Below are positions 11,115 to 22,805 of a stretch of DNA of 64,000 bases, piece by piece. Numbering within the stretch: the stretch's first letter is position 1; each line of letters starts with the position of its first letter. The DNA is from Achatina immaculata. Its lineage: Eukaryota; Mollusca; Gastropoda; Stylommatophora; Achatinidae. The notes beneath the pieces are model-generated. The model searched no databases. It worked only from the letters and a program-made list of their open reading frames with translations, and was not told the origin of the DNA. Where the stretch lies: NCBI GenBank assembly GCA_009760885.1, contig CM019702.1, forward strand, positions 46,929,550 to 46,993,549. Direction: 5' to 3'. The position numbers and the translations under genes are program-made.

Positions 11115-11282
11115 CATGTATTTGTTCTGTACAAAGACACGGCGTGTCGAATTGCCCACTTAATGAGACCCTTTTAAAAAATTTTAGTTTAATTTAGAAA
11201 ATCATCATCTTTGGTTTCTAAAGTAAGATGGTTTTGCGAGGCTATCTAGCAGAGAAAATAGTAAGTCAATCAGTTATTTGCA

Positions 11283-11510
11283 TCAGTCAGTCATCTGCAT
11301 GTTCCTTGCGGAACTTTGCCTCCCTAATAGCTCTCCTGTAGCCCTCTCGGTCGTAAGCAAGATGCCCTACTGCTGATGCATCCATTCTCAGATCACCAAC
11401 GATGTCCTGCAGCCGTCTTCGCCTTGGTCTTCTTCTCTTTCTTTTTCCCATTATGTACCCTTCCAGTACTGTCTTCTCTAGATTAGCATAGTTTAATATG
11501 TGCAAAATAT
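11283..11510 (-). mobile_element. LINE family F, 3'-terminal fragment
   Basis: The minus-strand translation contains 'GKRKRRRPRRRRLQDIVGDL' and 'AYDREGYRRAIREAKF', the Arg-rich end of a LINE RT protein. The frame 'NYANLEKTVLEGYIMG' upstream also fits. A related shorter piece is at 35741. It is followed on the minus strand by a short CTGA-type simple tail. Confidence 0.7.
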
Positions 11511-11574
11511 TTAAGTTTTCTCTGTGTAATCTTCCTTACAAGCCAAGGTTATTCAATATTAAGTTCTTGTAGTA

Positions 11575-12135
11575 TGAAAGGAAGTTAAAATTAGAATTGC
11601 AAAAGCAGCATTGATCTTCAAGAATCTTGAGAACATATGAAATTCAAAAGTTATAAGCACAAAAACCAAGTTAAGACTATTCAATTCAAATGTAATATTC
11701 ACCCTCATTTATGTATGCGAAAGCTGGAGAACAACTAAAGAAATAGACAAGAAATTAGACTCTTTTGAAAACAAATGCCTAAGAAAAATACTCGGCATCA
11801 AATGAAACGAATTCAAGAACAATGCAGAGATAAGACAGATGACTGAACAACAATCAATCTCATGGGTGGTCAGGAAAAGGAGATGGACATATGTTGGTCA
11901 CTTGATGAGAAGAAATGATCAGAGAATCCCAAAACAAGCTATCAAGTGGAACACAACAGGCCAAAGAAAAAGAGGAAGACCGCGTGAAATTCTAAAGAGG
12001 ACAGTGTTAAGAGAGGCCAAATTAACAGGTATAAAATCCATTGATGAGGTTGAAAAACTCTCCGAAGAGAGGAACATTGGCGAACTACCTTGCGAGCCCT
12101 GTGACGTTTAACGGCACGGGAAGGATATAAGATAT
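11575..12135 (+). mobile_element. LINE family A, 3' fragment
   Basis: Closely related to the copies at 1-1885 but retaining Gln and Trp where those have stops: the frame from 11839 reads MTEQQSISWVVRKRRWTYVG onward. It has its own defects upstream (a TGA near 11638 and another near 11804). It ends with the same gatataagatataa tail, and family B begins immediately after it in the opposite orientation. Confidence 0.82.
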
Positions 12136-12139
12136 AAGA

Positions 12140-13260
12140 TAAGAGGTATGAATATATTTGCTCTTTTTTGTGTCCATGATGTTTGAAGAACTCTTCTGTA
12201 GCATTTACATTCAAAAGCATTTATGTGTTTCTCAGCTGTTTTGTTAAGTGTCCAGATCTCACAGGCATATGTTGTGATGGTAAAGATTATTTCAAAAACT
12301 TATTATTTAAAAAAAGCTTATTTTTCCACTTCTGTCTGTTCCTCTCCACAGCTTCTTTAATTGTTTTGTTTTCTGAAGAGCGATTGATACCCTCCATTTA
12401 ATATCCCTCAGTGTATCTACATTACTATTTAATAATGATCCAAGATATTCAAAACTCTCAGCCTCTTCCAATTTTTCCTCGTCGGCATATATTTCAGCTG
12501 CCTTATTTGTTTGGTCAGGTGTCATCAATTTTGTTTTCTTTGCATGAAGATAAAGGTTTTACTCTTCACTATTCTTATGGACTGACATATTTAGTTTTTC
12601 TTTTTTTTATGTTATGGACAGTAATACTGTGTCATTAGCATATCTAATCTCTGGTATTTTATAACCTCTAATTGTTATGGCTTCATAATATTTTTTCTCT
12701 ACATTATCTCTAACATTCCCCATTATATTTTCAGTATACAAGTTAAATAAGTAAGGTGACAATATGCACCAGTGATGGATCCCTTGATTTGTGTCAAACC
12801 AAGTTGTTGTTTCAGCATTTATTCTTACTGCTGCCTGTTGGTCTAGATACAGCACTGATATTAATTGTATCACATGTTTTGGAAATCTCATTCCCCCCCC
12901 CCCTTTATTTCCCAAAGTTTCTGACTTTCCACACAATCAAATGCTTTTGAATAGTTTATAAAAGATAACTATAGATTCGGATTAAATTCTCTGCATTTCT
13001 CTACTGTTAATCTTATGTTGAAAATATGATCTATTGTTCCTCTTCCTTGTCTAAAACCAGCTTAGACCATGGTGATTTTTCCTTGTATTTTCTTTCGAAG
13101 TCTACACATTACGACTTTTAACAGAATTTTACTGGCATGACTTATCTGGGCAAAAGTTCTTTAGTTTGTGCATAATCTGAAGTTACCTTTTTTTTTGCAG
13201 TGGTATGAAAACAATTGTTCAAAAATAGCAAGTATATCCTTAAAATGGATCATGTGGAAA
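12140..13260 (-). mobile_element. LINE family B, RT fragment (reverse)
   Basis: Minus-strand blocks include 'CILSPYLFNLYTENIM', a degenerate palm motif 'IRYANDTVLL' (YAND instead of YADD), and 'EESFEYLGSLLNS'-like sequence downstream (in fact 'AESFEYLGSLLNSNV'). Frames are broken between these blocks and a poly-C slip is present near 12893. It is truncated at both ends. The RT identity is firm; the clade is not assigned. Confidence 0.78.
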
Positions 13261-13261
13261 G

Positions 13262-13460
13262 TCCGAATACCCCATTTAAATAAAGAGTAAAGGTTGCTGT
13301 AAGACAATGTCTAAAAAAGAGAAAGTATGACAGTGCTCAGAGACAAGGGATACACATGGAAGGAAGCAGAGAATAATTCCAAGAACAGGGATGACTGGAG
13401 AGCCTTAATCTGTGCCCTATGCTCTCAAGGGAGTGAAAGGCGATGATGATGATGATGATT
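13262..13460 (+). mobile_element. LINE 3' end with (GAT)n tail
   Basis: The plus-strand translation gives 'RDKGYTWKEAENNSKNRDDW' then 'RALICALCSQGSERR', a typical LINE RT C-terminus, followed by gatgatgatgatgat. Only the last ~50 codons are present. Confidence 0.72.
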
Positions 13461-14870
13461 TTTTAAAAAATCTAGCCACTGCTGAAACTCTTGAATATTA
13501 ATACACTGTCTGGTATCCGATGTGCGGCTTACAGTTGTTTTGTGTAAAAGAAATGCTTGACATGAATGAAAAACTTTATACTCACCCCGAATTAGTTTAA
13601 AAATAAAAGAAGATATTGAAAAACAGAAGTCGCCCTGAGAATAATGTAAGATCATCTGGACTGTGTAGCTATAAGAAACAAAAGTAATGAAAATGTAATA
13701 ATGATATTGTATCAAGGAGAAGAAAGAAGTCCTGCAGGTAAGATCCAGCAAACAAAGAATAACAAAATACTTAACGTGGGATAATTATGACTTTTTATCT
13801 GTTTATTTATTTTGTGAAAAGTTATAAAAATATTCATCTCGAAATTTCTCATTTACATTATATACACACAAATTTTATTACATAAGTGACTTACTGTACG
13901 AAAGTTTCGTGCTATTAATGGTACTGTTGTTATTATTATTAGTTATTACAGTAAACCAAGTCATGCAAATCAGAAAGGATTATGGATTACACCGTGTTTT
14001 ATATATGTAACAAAACAAACAAAAAAATTTGGACAATACAAGAGACTAACGAAAGAAAAGTTACAAACAGCGGAGATGTGGCTCTAGACATACACGTATG
14101 AAATACTCCCATCAAGAAAAAAAAAAGGATAAGACGAAGAAGTTCTCAGAGAATTTACACATGAAAATCTCATTACATCATAAGGAAGGACAACCGTCGT
14201 CATAGAAATCAGAGGATAAGATAAATCACAGTAAAAACATAGAAAAAAAAGGTGATCGAGAGAAAAAAAATCTGAGCACGAAGTATAACAAGTGAAGAAA
14301 GCACACCATCTGGCAGGAGATACACATGGTCCAAAAAAAAAAACAAACTGTTGACCATCTGCATGAAACCAAACAGTAAATTAAAATGCAGTGTTCAAAG
14401 TAATGTCCAAAGAAAATAAAATGTATACATACAGTTTTCCACACTATATAGTACTCTATAGTAGGACTCCACATTTTAGCACCGTCGAAGAATGAGCTGA
14501 ATCTTCACAGACTCAGTTAAAAAAAAAACATTGACAAATACTACCACAGCTGGTTCCACGGAAAGCATACACAGTCACAAACTTTCTAAAAAAAGAACAA
14601 AAATTGTGAACAAAATTACACGATAATATAGTAACAAATCACAAACATAGTAACAAGAGACAATCTGAAATGAACTTTTCTGTAACACAGATTTAAATTC
14701 AGTAAATAACAATATTCAAACAAACATTAGAACTGGGAACGTGATATAAAAATTACAACAGAATTATACAAAAGACACAGCATCTGTAATCAATATTATC
14801 AAGTTCCGACTGAGTATCCCATAACTATGATAATACTATCAGGTATTAGCTGCAGATATAGTTAAAATAA
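13461..14870. other. No gene seen
   Basis: AT-rich with several poly-A runs. The longest reading frames are rich in Phe, Ser and Tyr with no family resemblance and look accidental. Confidence 0.5.
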
Positions 14871-15775
14871 GCTATCAAGTGGAACACAACAGGCCAAAGA
14901 AAAAGAGGCAGACCGCGTGAAACTCTGAAGAGGACATTGTTAAGAGAGGCCAAATTAACAGGTATAAAATCCATTGATGAGGTTGAAAAACTCTCCGAAG
15001 AGAGGAACATTGGCGAACTACCTTGCGAGCCCTGTGACGTTTAACGGCACGGGAAGGATATAAGATATAAGATAAGAGGTTTGAATATATTTGCTCTTTT
15101 TTGTGTCCGTGATGTTTGAAGAACTCTTCTGTAGCATTTACATTCAAAAGCATTTATGTGTTTCTCAGCTGTTTTGTTAAGTGTCCAGATCTCACAGGCA
15201 TATGTTGTGATGGTAAAGATTATTTCAAAAACTTATTATTTAAAAAAAGCTTATTTTTCCACTTCTGTCTGTTCCTCTCCACAGCTTCTTTAATTGTTTT
15301 GTTTTCTGAAGAGCGATTGATACCCTCCATTTAATATCCCTCAGTGTATCTACATTACTATTTAATAATGATCCAAGATATTCAAAACTCTCAGCCTCTT
15401 CCAATTTTTCCTCTTCGGCATATATTTCAGCTGCCTTATTTGTTTGGTCAGTTGTCATCAATTTTGTTTTCTTTGCATGAAGATAAAGGTTTTACTCTTC
15501 ACTATTCTTATGGACTGACATATTTAGTTTTTCTTTTTTTTATGTTATGGACAGTAATACTGTGTCATTAGCATATCTAATCTCTGGTATTTTATAACCT
15601 CTAATTGTTATGGCTTCATAATATTTTTTCTCTACATTATCTCTAACATTCCCCATTATATTTTCAGTATACAAGTTAATAAGTAAGGTGACAATATGCA
15701 CCAGTGATGGATCCCTTGATTTGTGTCAAACCAAGTTGTTGTTTCAGCATTTATTCTTACTGCTGCCTGTTGGTC
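14871..15775. repeat. Direct duplicate of 11938-12842
   Basis: About 905 bp match the earlier segment at a constant offset of 2933 for most of their length. The segment includes the junction between LINE A (plus) and LINE B (minus). It stops exactly at the N gap. Confidence 0.93.
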
Positions 15776-15875
15776 NNNNNNNNNNNNNNNNNNNNNNNNN
15801 NNNNNNNNNNNNNNNNNNNNNNNNNNNNNNNNNNNNNNNNNNNNNNNNNNNNNNNNNNNNNNNNNNNNNNNNNNN
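15776..15875. other. Assembly gap (100 N)
   Basis: One hundred N, the usual placeholder for a gap of unknown length. The duplicated LINE segment on its left and the broken coding segment on its right may not be true neighbours. Confidence 0.99.
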
Positions 15876-18290
15876 TTCTATTGCCCTCACATGATGGTGG
15901 TGGTGATTTTGCACGTGATAAATCTCTTTCCTCACTTTGAGGTCTGCTTGAGCTATGACTTGAGCTCCTCTGTCCACTTAAAGCACTCTCTCTAAGAGTC
16001 TCTAAACGCTGCCTTATCATGACACCAGGTTCCCTACGTTTCATTTCATGAACTTTCTGTGAATGAGATTTGTGCATTTCTTCAAAGTCTTGCACATATT
16101 CACGAATGGACTTTCTTGGAACTGGAACTTCCACATCCTCCTGTTGAATGGAATTAGAGTTTTCAGATCTATTCTCTAAACTTTCAGAATCATTTGTCTC
16201 TGAGAGTTTTATTTCATTTCAATTGGTGTTAGAATATAAGGATTCGCAAATGTCACTTTCATATGATGAAGGTGTGTTTGAAGATGTAGTTGTGTTCAGG
16301 ACAGTTCTGGCATTAGAAACTGTTTCTTCTGGTGATTCTTCTAAACAGTCTAATGCAATTTCTGACAAAACTTCATTTTTTGGTGAAGACATGTCACAAT
16401 TCTGTATTTCATTTCTCTGAATAGTGAAATCTTCATTAGACTGATCAGTCTCAGCGTTGTTAAGCACAGGAACCACTTCAGTGAATCTGAAGCAGGGAGT
16501 GAAAACTGAACTAGTTCTGATGGCTTTTCATTCTCATGAGATGGTTTTTCAGATCCTGCCTCTACATATGTAAAGTCTGAGTTTTCTTGAGAAGAGATTC
16601 GCTGGTAGTAAAATAAACAAGACAATTAATAGACCCTTCAACTTGTTCAGGTGATAGCACCTGAGAGCACTCCATGTGATAGCCAGTATATGAAGTTCCA
16701 AAGGTTTTTTCATCCTCAAAGATATCAAATACTTCTTCCTCCTGCCATGATCTATTATTCATCTGAAACTCTTTAGTATCAAAGGAATCTGCAAATTCTT
16801 CCCTGTCATCATTTTCAAATGGCAATGTTGAAACACAGCTGTATTCACTGTCATTTCTGCTTCTGCCCCAAACATGTGATTTACTTTTGTGAGTACAAAC
16901 TAATCCATCACTTGAGCTGCTACTGTGACTCTCATAAGAAGATGTGGATACTGATGAGACTATAGATAATCAGTTTGAAGTGCCTCCCTCTTCATCACCT
17001 GTGATGGCAGAAAGTGATGTTGGAAATCTGTTAGTACTTACCACACATTCAGAGTATTTGTTAATGTATTCTTCCATTTCAGCTATCAGTCTGTTGCTTT
17101 CATCTGTCAGCTTGTCAACATCCAGAGAAACTGGGTGGCTTCTATAAGCTGACTTACTATCAAAACCACCTCCCATATTTGGAATGGGTGTGCTGTTTGA
17201 TCTCAAAAGATTACTTGAACTGAAACTTACAGGTTTAGCCATGGTAACAGTTACAGGTGATATGCCAAGTGCATTTAAACTTCCAGAAGTTGAAGAGCTA
17301 AAACTATTTCTATCACTTTGTCTTGGCTGGAGAACCAGCGTTTATCACGGTTCTTCCTTGAACTGAGCTTCTTCATATTGTCAAAAGATGGATTAATATA
17401 TGAAATTATGGATGAAAATTTGTCTTTATTTTCCACATTTTCTCTCCTTGCTGAATACCTCTCTGCTGAAGAAGTCAGTATTCTGTGTATGTGCAAAAAG
17501 TCTGCATTTGCATTGTTATTTGATCCCAACATCAAGTCTGTTGTATTTGAATGAGTTTGGGGTTGGCTTGAAACTGACAAAGAAGACCCAGAAATGCTCA
17601 GGGATTCAGCATCCATGTCTGATCCTGAGCTGGCAACTTCAGAATTAGTAACTGAGGAATCTCTATCCAAGAGAGAAAGGTCACTTGAGTTCCTGATTGG
17701 TTTTTCAAGACTTTTGTTTAACTGAAAGCTAATATCACTGATGTAAATACCTGGCTCAAGCTCATCTAATGACAAGTGTTGTGACGTGTTTGGAAGTCGA
17801 AGACCTTTCCTTTTCAGTACAAAATTTTCAGCACATTCCTTGGTACAAGAGGTGCTTGGGGCTTCCAGCTTCTGTTCCTTTTGCTGCTTTTCTTGTTCAC
17901 TAATCTCGGTAATGTTACCATTTTTTCTAACATTCTGAGCACTACTGTACATGTCCCTCCTACTCATTCTGCTTGTAGCTTTTAGAGTTTGCTCACTTTT
18001 GTGGACTTGTTCTGCAGTTTGTGAGGATTTTTTGCCCTTTGAACTCTCATCCTGAATGTGTTCTATTTTATTTTCACTTACACTTTCATTATTTTCCATT
18101 GATTTGCTCAGATCTAATGATCTTGTTTTGGAATGCGATCTTGATTCATTCACATTTTGATATAAAGTACTACTTTGTGATGAGACACCAATTTTTGAGG
18201 ATGAAGTAATAGTTTGTGAAGGTTTTGAAGAACTTGTACACTTTTCATCTACTAAGTGTGTTGCACTATGGTTTGCCAACTCTGTTGCTT
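15876..18290 (-). pseudogene. Broken Ser-rich coding segment, possible C-terminal region of the PLEKHG-like gene
   Basis: Read on the minus strand from 18290 to the gap, this gives a long low-complexity protein rich in Ser, Glu and Asn with coding-like composition. A 1-kb open frame (18279-17275) includes 'KRKGLRLPNTSQHLSLDELE'. The sense then continues in another frame after about 17300 ('QSDRNSFSSSTSGSLNA'). It meets an in-frame TGA at 16970-16972, changes frame twice between about 16620 and 16470, and meets a second TGA at 16219-16221. It ends with a basic helix-like block 'SIREYVQDFEEMHK' and 'VHEMKRREPGVMIRQRLETL'. Either it is a pseudogene, or the assembly has errors, or very small introns remove the defects (acceptor-like tracts lie near 16600 and 16490). 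Strand and order place it downstream of the DH exons, but no diagnostic domain links it to them, so the assignment to that gene is inference. Confidence 0.5.
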
Positions 18291-19341
18291 ATATGTCAGC
18301 TATGGTTTGCCAACTCTGATGCTTATATGTCAGCTATGGTTTGCCAACTCTGATGCTTATATGTCAGCTATGGTTTGCCAACTCTGATGCTTATATGTCA
18401 GCTATGGTTTGCCAACTCTGATGCTTATATGTCAGCTATGGTTTGCCAACTCTGATGCTTATATGTCAGCTATGGTTTGCCAACTCTGATGCTTATATGT
18501 CAGCTATGGTTTGCCAACTCTGATGCTTATATGTCAGCTATGGTTTGCCAACTCTGATGCTTATATGTCAGCTATGGTTTGCCAACTCTGATGCTTATAT
18601 GTCAGCTATGGTTTGCCAACTCTGATGCTTATATGTCAGCTATGGTTTGCCAACTCTGATGCTTATATGTCAGCTATGGTTTGCCAACTCTGATGCTTAT
18701 ATGTCAGCTATGGTTTGCCAACTCTGATGCTTATATGTCAGCTATGGTTTGCCAACTCTGATGCTTATATGTCAGCTATGGTTTGCCAACTCTGATGCTT
18801 ATATGTCAGCTATGGTTTGCCAACTCTGATGCTTATATGTCAGCTATGGTTTGCCAACTCTGATGCTTATATGTCAGCTATGGTTTGCCAACTCTGATGC
18901 TTATATGTCAGCTATGGTTTGCCAACTCTGATGCTTATATGTCAGCTATGGTTTGCCAACTCTGATGCTTATATGTCAGCTATGGTTTGCCAACTCTGAT
19001 GCTTATATGTCAGCTATGGTTTGCCAACTCTGATGCTTATATGTCAGCTATGGTTTGCCAACTCTGATGCTTATATGTCAGCTATGGTTTGCCAACTCTG
19101 ATGCTTATATGTCAGCTATGGTTTGCCAACTCTGATGCTTATATGTCAGCTATGGTTTGCCAACTCTGATGCTTATATGTCAGCTATGGTTTGCCAACTC
19201 TGATGCTTATATGTCAGCTATGGTTTGCCAACTCTGATGCTTATATGTCAGCTATGGTTTGCCAACTCTGATGCTTATATGTCAGCTATGGTTTGCCAAC
19301 TCTGATGCTTATATGTCAGCTATGGTTTGCCAATTCTGATG
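18267..19341. repeat. 34-bp satellite array, 31 full units
   Basis: The unit is tatggtttgccaactctgat followed by gcttatatgtcagc. Units repeat at exactly 34 bp from 18267 to 19321 with no indel. The first unit differs by one base and the partial last unit diverges. The array abuts the 5' edge of the broken coding segment on one side and a LINE tail on the other. Confidence 0.97.
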
Positions 19342-19675
19342 ACTATCACATGCTAAACAGAAAGGAACAAGTCACCATCTTCCGTTTCCGAACAGGACAC
19401 AGCTGACTCCAAAGTCATATGTATACAAAGTTTAAGGTTGGTACTACTAATCTATGTACATGTGCCCAGGTGCCCCAAACCGTGGAACATATCCTCCAGA
19501 ACTGCATCAACTATGAGACACTGAGAAATAATAACTGGCCCAGTGAAACCACTAAAGAACATAAGCTCTACAGTTCCATACATGAGTTACAAAAAACAGT
19601 GAAATTTATCCAAGAGACAGGACTGCAGATATAGACAGACAGTGCGAACGAAGAAGAAGAAGAAGAAGAGTTTAC
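19336..19675 (+). mobile_element. I-like LINE (family E) 3' end
   Basis: The plus-strand translation contains 'KEQVTIFRFRTGHSRL', then 'LCTCAQVPQTVEHILQNC' and 'HELQKTVKFIQETGLQI' with a stop at 19632. This is the Cys/His-containing tail that follows the RNase H domain in I-clade and related LINEs. The element ends in (GAA)n. It is 5'-truncated at the satellite array. Confidence 0.8.
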
Positions 19676-19984
19676 CAAGACTGCTAACCACAACACTCAG
19701 GACAGCAAGCCATAGCTTACCAAGATACTGAGTTTAACAAATTAGCTTATCAAGACACCAATGATAGCAAAACATAGCTTATCAAAACACTCATTCACTT
19801 CCTCAAATTGTATCTTGAAAACAGGTAAGTACTGACATGATCCTTATCATCATGGAGCCTACATTATCATTGGGCAGAAGAACAAAACCACTTGGCCCAT
19901 AGCTTTTTGCCACAACAAAAGTAAATATTAGTACATTTTTGCATGTGATTATCAGTTTAATTTTAGGATCTTTCATGATTTTTG
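19676..19984. other. No gene assigned
   Basis: Short irregular repeats (acca.gatagcaaaacatagcttatcaa) to about 19790, then unassigned sequence. A minus-strand frame at about 20009-19803 reads 'VAKSYGPSGFVLLPNDNVGS'; it looked exon-like, but no family was recognised. Confidence 0.35.
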
Positions 19985-20004
19985 TTTTTTGTTTTTTAAT
20001 ACAC

Positions 20005-20090
20005 TGCATACCATAGGTGTAAATTCAGTAGGATCACAGGACGGTCTTGGTGGTAGAAGCGAACAAAGAAGAAGACATACACTGCATGGT
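20005..20090 (-). mobile_element. Short retroelement tail with GAA repeat
   Basis: The minus strand reads ggtggtagaagcgaac in reverse sense, next to a GAAGAA tail. The same motif, ttcacttctaccaccaa, is found at 37385 and 39600. It is probably the 3' end of a SINE or LINE family. Confidence 0.45.
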
Positions 20091-20194
20091 GCTGCTAGAT
20101 AACTGTACCACGGTGAGGTGATGAGGGTTTTAGATTAAAATCTTGGCCTGGACGGAAGGACCACCTTGTTGATCATGGTACCTTCCATGCCAGG

Positions 20195-20835
20195 TATGAT
20201 TTTTCAGTGAAAATGTGAAGACTAACTGCAATTCACAATAATAAGATTCTATGAAGACCATTGCTTCTTGTAACACACAAGTAGTTCTCGGTTATAAGTA
20301 CATATAAGACTAAATATATAAGTATACAAAAAAGTCACTATAGTAATGCTGTGATAATGAAATTTTAAAACTCTCTATCCTTTCCACTTTCCCCACCACC
20401 TCTTTACAAGACTCAAGAGTCTTTAAACCCTCACAATATTCCACCATACTCACTCTCAGACACAGCTACTTGCAAGTCACAGATAAATGTTCCTCCTTTT
20501 TTTCTACTATTTTTTCCCCATTCTTACTCGTTGTATATCATTCATGTGAATTTATATTTCATCTTCTTTCTCTATTTCTTTGTTCTGTATGTTTTTGCAT
20601 GGTCCCATATGTAAGCTGAAACATTACAACTGTGTGCTCATTAACTAATAAAGCTGTTCCTACTTCTATTGTTGTAGAAATGGGTACCCGACTTCTTCTG
20701 GAGTTGGGGAAGGAAAGGCAGCCAGGCGTGATACTGACCATATCACCCACTAGTGTGCTGACAGGTCAAGGAAAATATGGGCACTAACACCATATCCCTA
20801 TGTACTTCTAAGGCATGACAGGATTACCTTTACCT
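20195..20835. repeat. Segmental duplicate of 32530-33164
   Basis: Near-identical over ~640 bp, including a SINE 3' half at its right end (about 20660-20835). In this locus the 41-bp minisatellite lies to the right; in the other it lies to the left. Confidence 0.88.
20660..20835 (+). mobile_element. SINE family 1, 3' half
   Basis: Starts at gtagaaatgggtacccgact and runs through the core (gtgatactgaccatatcacc, aaaatatgggcactaacacc) to the end aaggcatgacaggattacct. The tRNA-like head is missing. A full copy is at 63765. Confidence 0.85.
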
Positions 20836-21240
20836 TTACCTACTTCTATTTTAAATAGTTTTAACACTGTTTCTTGCAGTGTATTGTACACATAAAACAC
20901 ATGAAACAGTACAGATAATAATAACAACAACAAAAATACAGTGTTTACCTTTTTATTTCCACCTATAGAATTATAAAAGAAAAAAAAAAGAAACTACCAG
21001 TGAGGCATGATAGCAAATTCAAAGATGCAAAAGATAGGAAAAAAAAAATCTCATTCATGAAAAGGGGAGGTAAGAAATGGAAAGCTTTTCATGATCATTA
21101 ATAATTTTTGTAGACATTTTTGATAAATAATATACTTCAAAATTCACAATACAAATCTCTATATATATATCCATAATTTGTGTCCAAGTTAAAAACAAAC
21201 AAAAAAAAAACTAGTTATAAATATCACATTTCTATCTTTA

Positions 21241-21410
21241 ATTTGCATGTTTGGAAGAGAGGGAGGCTAGAGAACCTAATGTGGGCCATGTTTGGAGGAG
21301 AGGCAGGCTAGAGAACCTAATGTGGGGCATGTATGGAGGAGAGGCGGGCTAGAGAACCTATTGTGGGCCATGTCTGGAGGAGAGGCGGGCTATAGAACCT
21401 AATGGCAACA
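21241..21410. repeat. 41-bp minisatellite, ~4 copies
   Basis: The unit contains gtttggaggagaggcaggct and agagaacctaatgtgggcca. Five related copies occur at 32050-32260. Confidence 0.9.
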
Positions 21411-21554
21411 GGGAAGATCGAAGGTAGAAGTGACAGAGGTAGACAGAGAGAAAAGATCCTGACAAGGTAAAAGCTCAGTGACAAACCTGTTGAGATGCAC
21501 AAGGGAGTGGGGGTTATGGAAAGACATAATATCCTATGCCTATCAGCAAGGACC

Positions 21555-21861
21555 ATGAGAGAGATAGAGATAGATAGAGAGAGATAGATAGATTGATTGA
21601 CTGATTGATTGATTGATCTTTATTTCAAAAGGGTTAAGAATTGGGCACGCAGGCCCGTCTGACATTCTGCCCTTTATCATACATCTTTCACTCTATTCCA
21701 GACATTCTACAAATATGCTGTTCATATAACAAACGTAACTAACATTGAGGCTGAGAGACATAAAATAAAATATAACATTTACGTTTCGCTCTTAAACATT
21801 CACTCAGTACAGAAGTAACTACATACATTATAAATGACTATCTACTAAACAAAATAATTAG

Positions 21862-21894
<33 letters not shown>

Positions 21895-21960
21895 CAGAGA
21901 GAGATAGAGATATATATATAGAGAGAGATAGACAGATAGAGATATAGAGAGAGTTCTTTA
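21555..21960 (-). mobile_element. LINE family D 3' tail plus GATA/GAGA simple repeats
   Basis: The segment 21600-21720 is the minus-oriented LINE D 3' end (aagaattgggcacgcaggcc, attctgccctttatcataca), with a (GATT)n tail. It is flanked on both sides by GATA and GAGA microsatellites (21555-21600 and 21860-21955). Confidence 0.75.
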
Positions 21961-22800
21961 ATTATTGAAAAGAAATAGATATAGCTCATACTCCTTCAAC
22001 ATTTTCTGTCAATACACATAATGTAGGCTCTTGATACTTTCCACATTTGCAAAAATGAAAAATAGAAGCATACAGTAAATGAAATCCCTTTCAGGAACAG
22101 ACAGTTTCAGGTAGACTAAATACTTGAAAAATTTTAAAGCAAAGTGATGAAATTATTTTAAAAGTATTAAATTATGTAGAAAAAGAAAAACATAGCCTAG
22201 AAAGTGTGGAAGATTAACTTCTAGAAGTTAATTTTAAATTAACACAGTACATTTTTTTAAAAGTTCTAAACATTAGCGAAAGATTAATAGAATGCTTTAG
22301 GCAATAATTCAGACATATTCTGCTTAAATAAAAGAGCATTAAGCTGACATTTTATGAACATAATACATAATATTGAACTAAAGCATTATGGGAGTCACAC
22401 AATAATTAGTATATAAGTATACAACTATACACGAAGCACTGCAGTAAAGCTGTGATACCAGAATGTATAAAATAGGAAAAAAGTAGGAGCACCTTTATTA
22501 CTTAATGATTACAAAGTTATGACGTTTCGGCGTGAGTCTTAATCATACAAAAACATACAGGACGAAGAAATAGAGGGAAGAGATAAAGTATAGATTCACA
22601 TGAATACTATTTTTAAAAAAAAAATTTTTTCTTTTTTTTAAAGAGTACTTAGCTGTAAATTGTACAGCAGTGTGTGTCAGGAATGGATTTAGTAGGACAT
22701 GGAGACTGTTTAAATAGAGACCTGTGACATGTGGTCGGTGGGTTGTAACTGGGGGTGGTGGATGGGGAACCGGGGAGGGGAGAGAGAGTGGTGCAATATT
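21961..22800. other. No gene seen
   Basis: AT-rich, unassigned sequence preceding the 3' end of a reverse-oriented LINE. G-rich tract at 22745-22790. Confidence 0.4.
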
Positions 22801-22805
22801 GACCT

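Noticed and set aside
13425..14474. Minus-strand frames of 82 to 108 codons
   Set aside because: Their residues reflect AT-rich DNA with poly-A runs; no conserved motif.
18267..19341. CRISPR-like regular repeats
   Set aside because: The repeats are head to tail with no unique spacers, and the genome is animal. It is a satellite array.
19803..20009. Possible PH-domain or other host exon on the minus strand ('SYGPSGFVLLPNDNVG')
   Set aside because: It looks exon-like, but I could not match it to a family, and no consistent splice sites were found.
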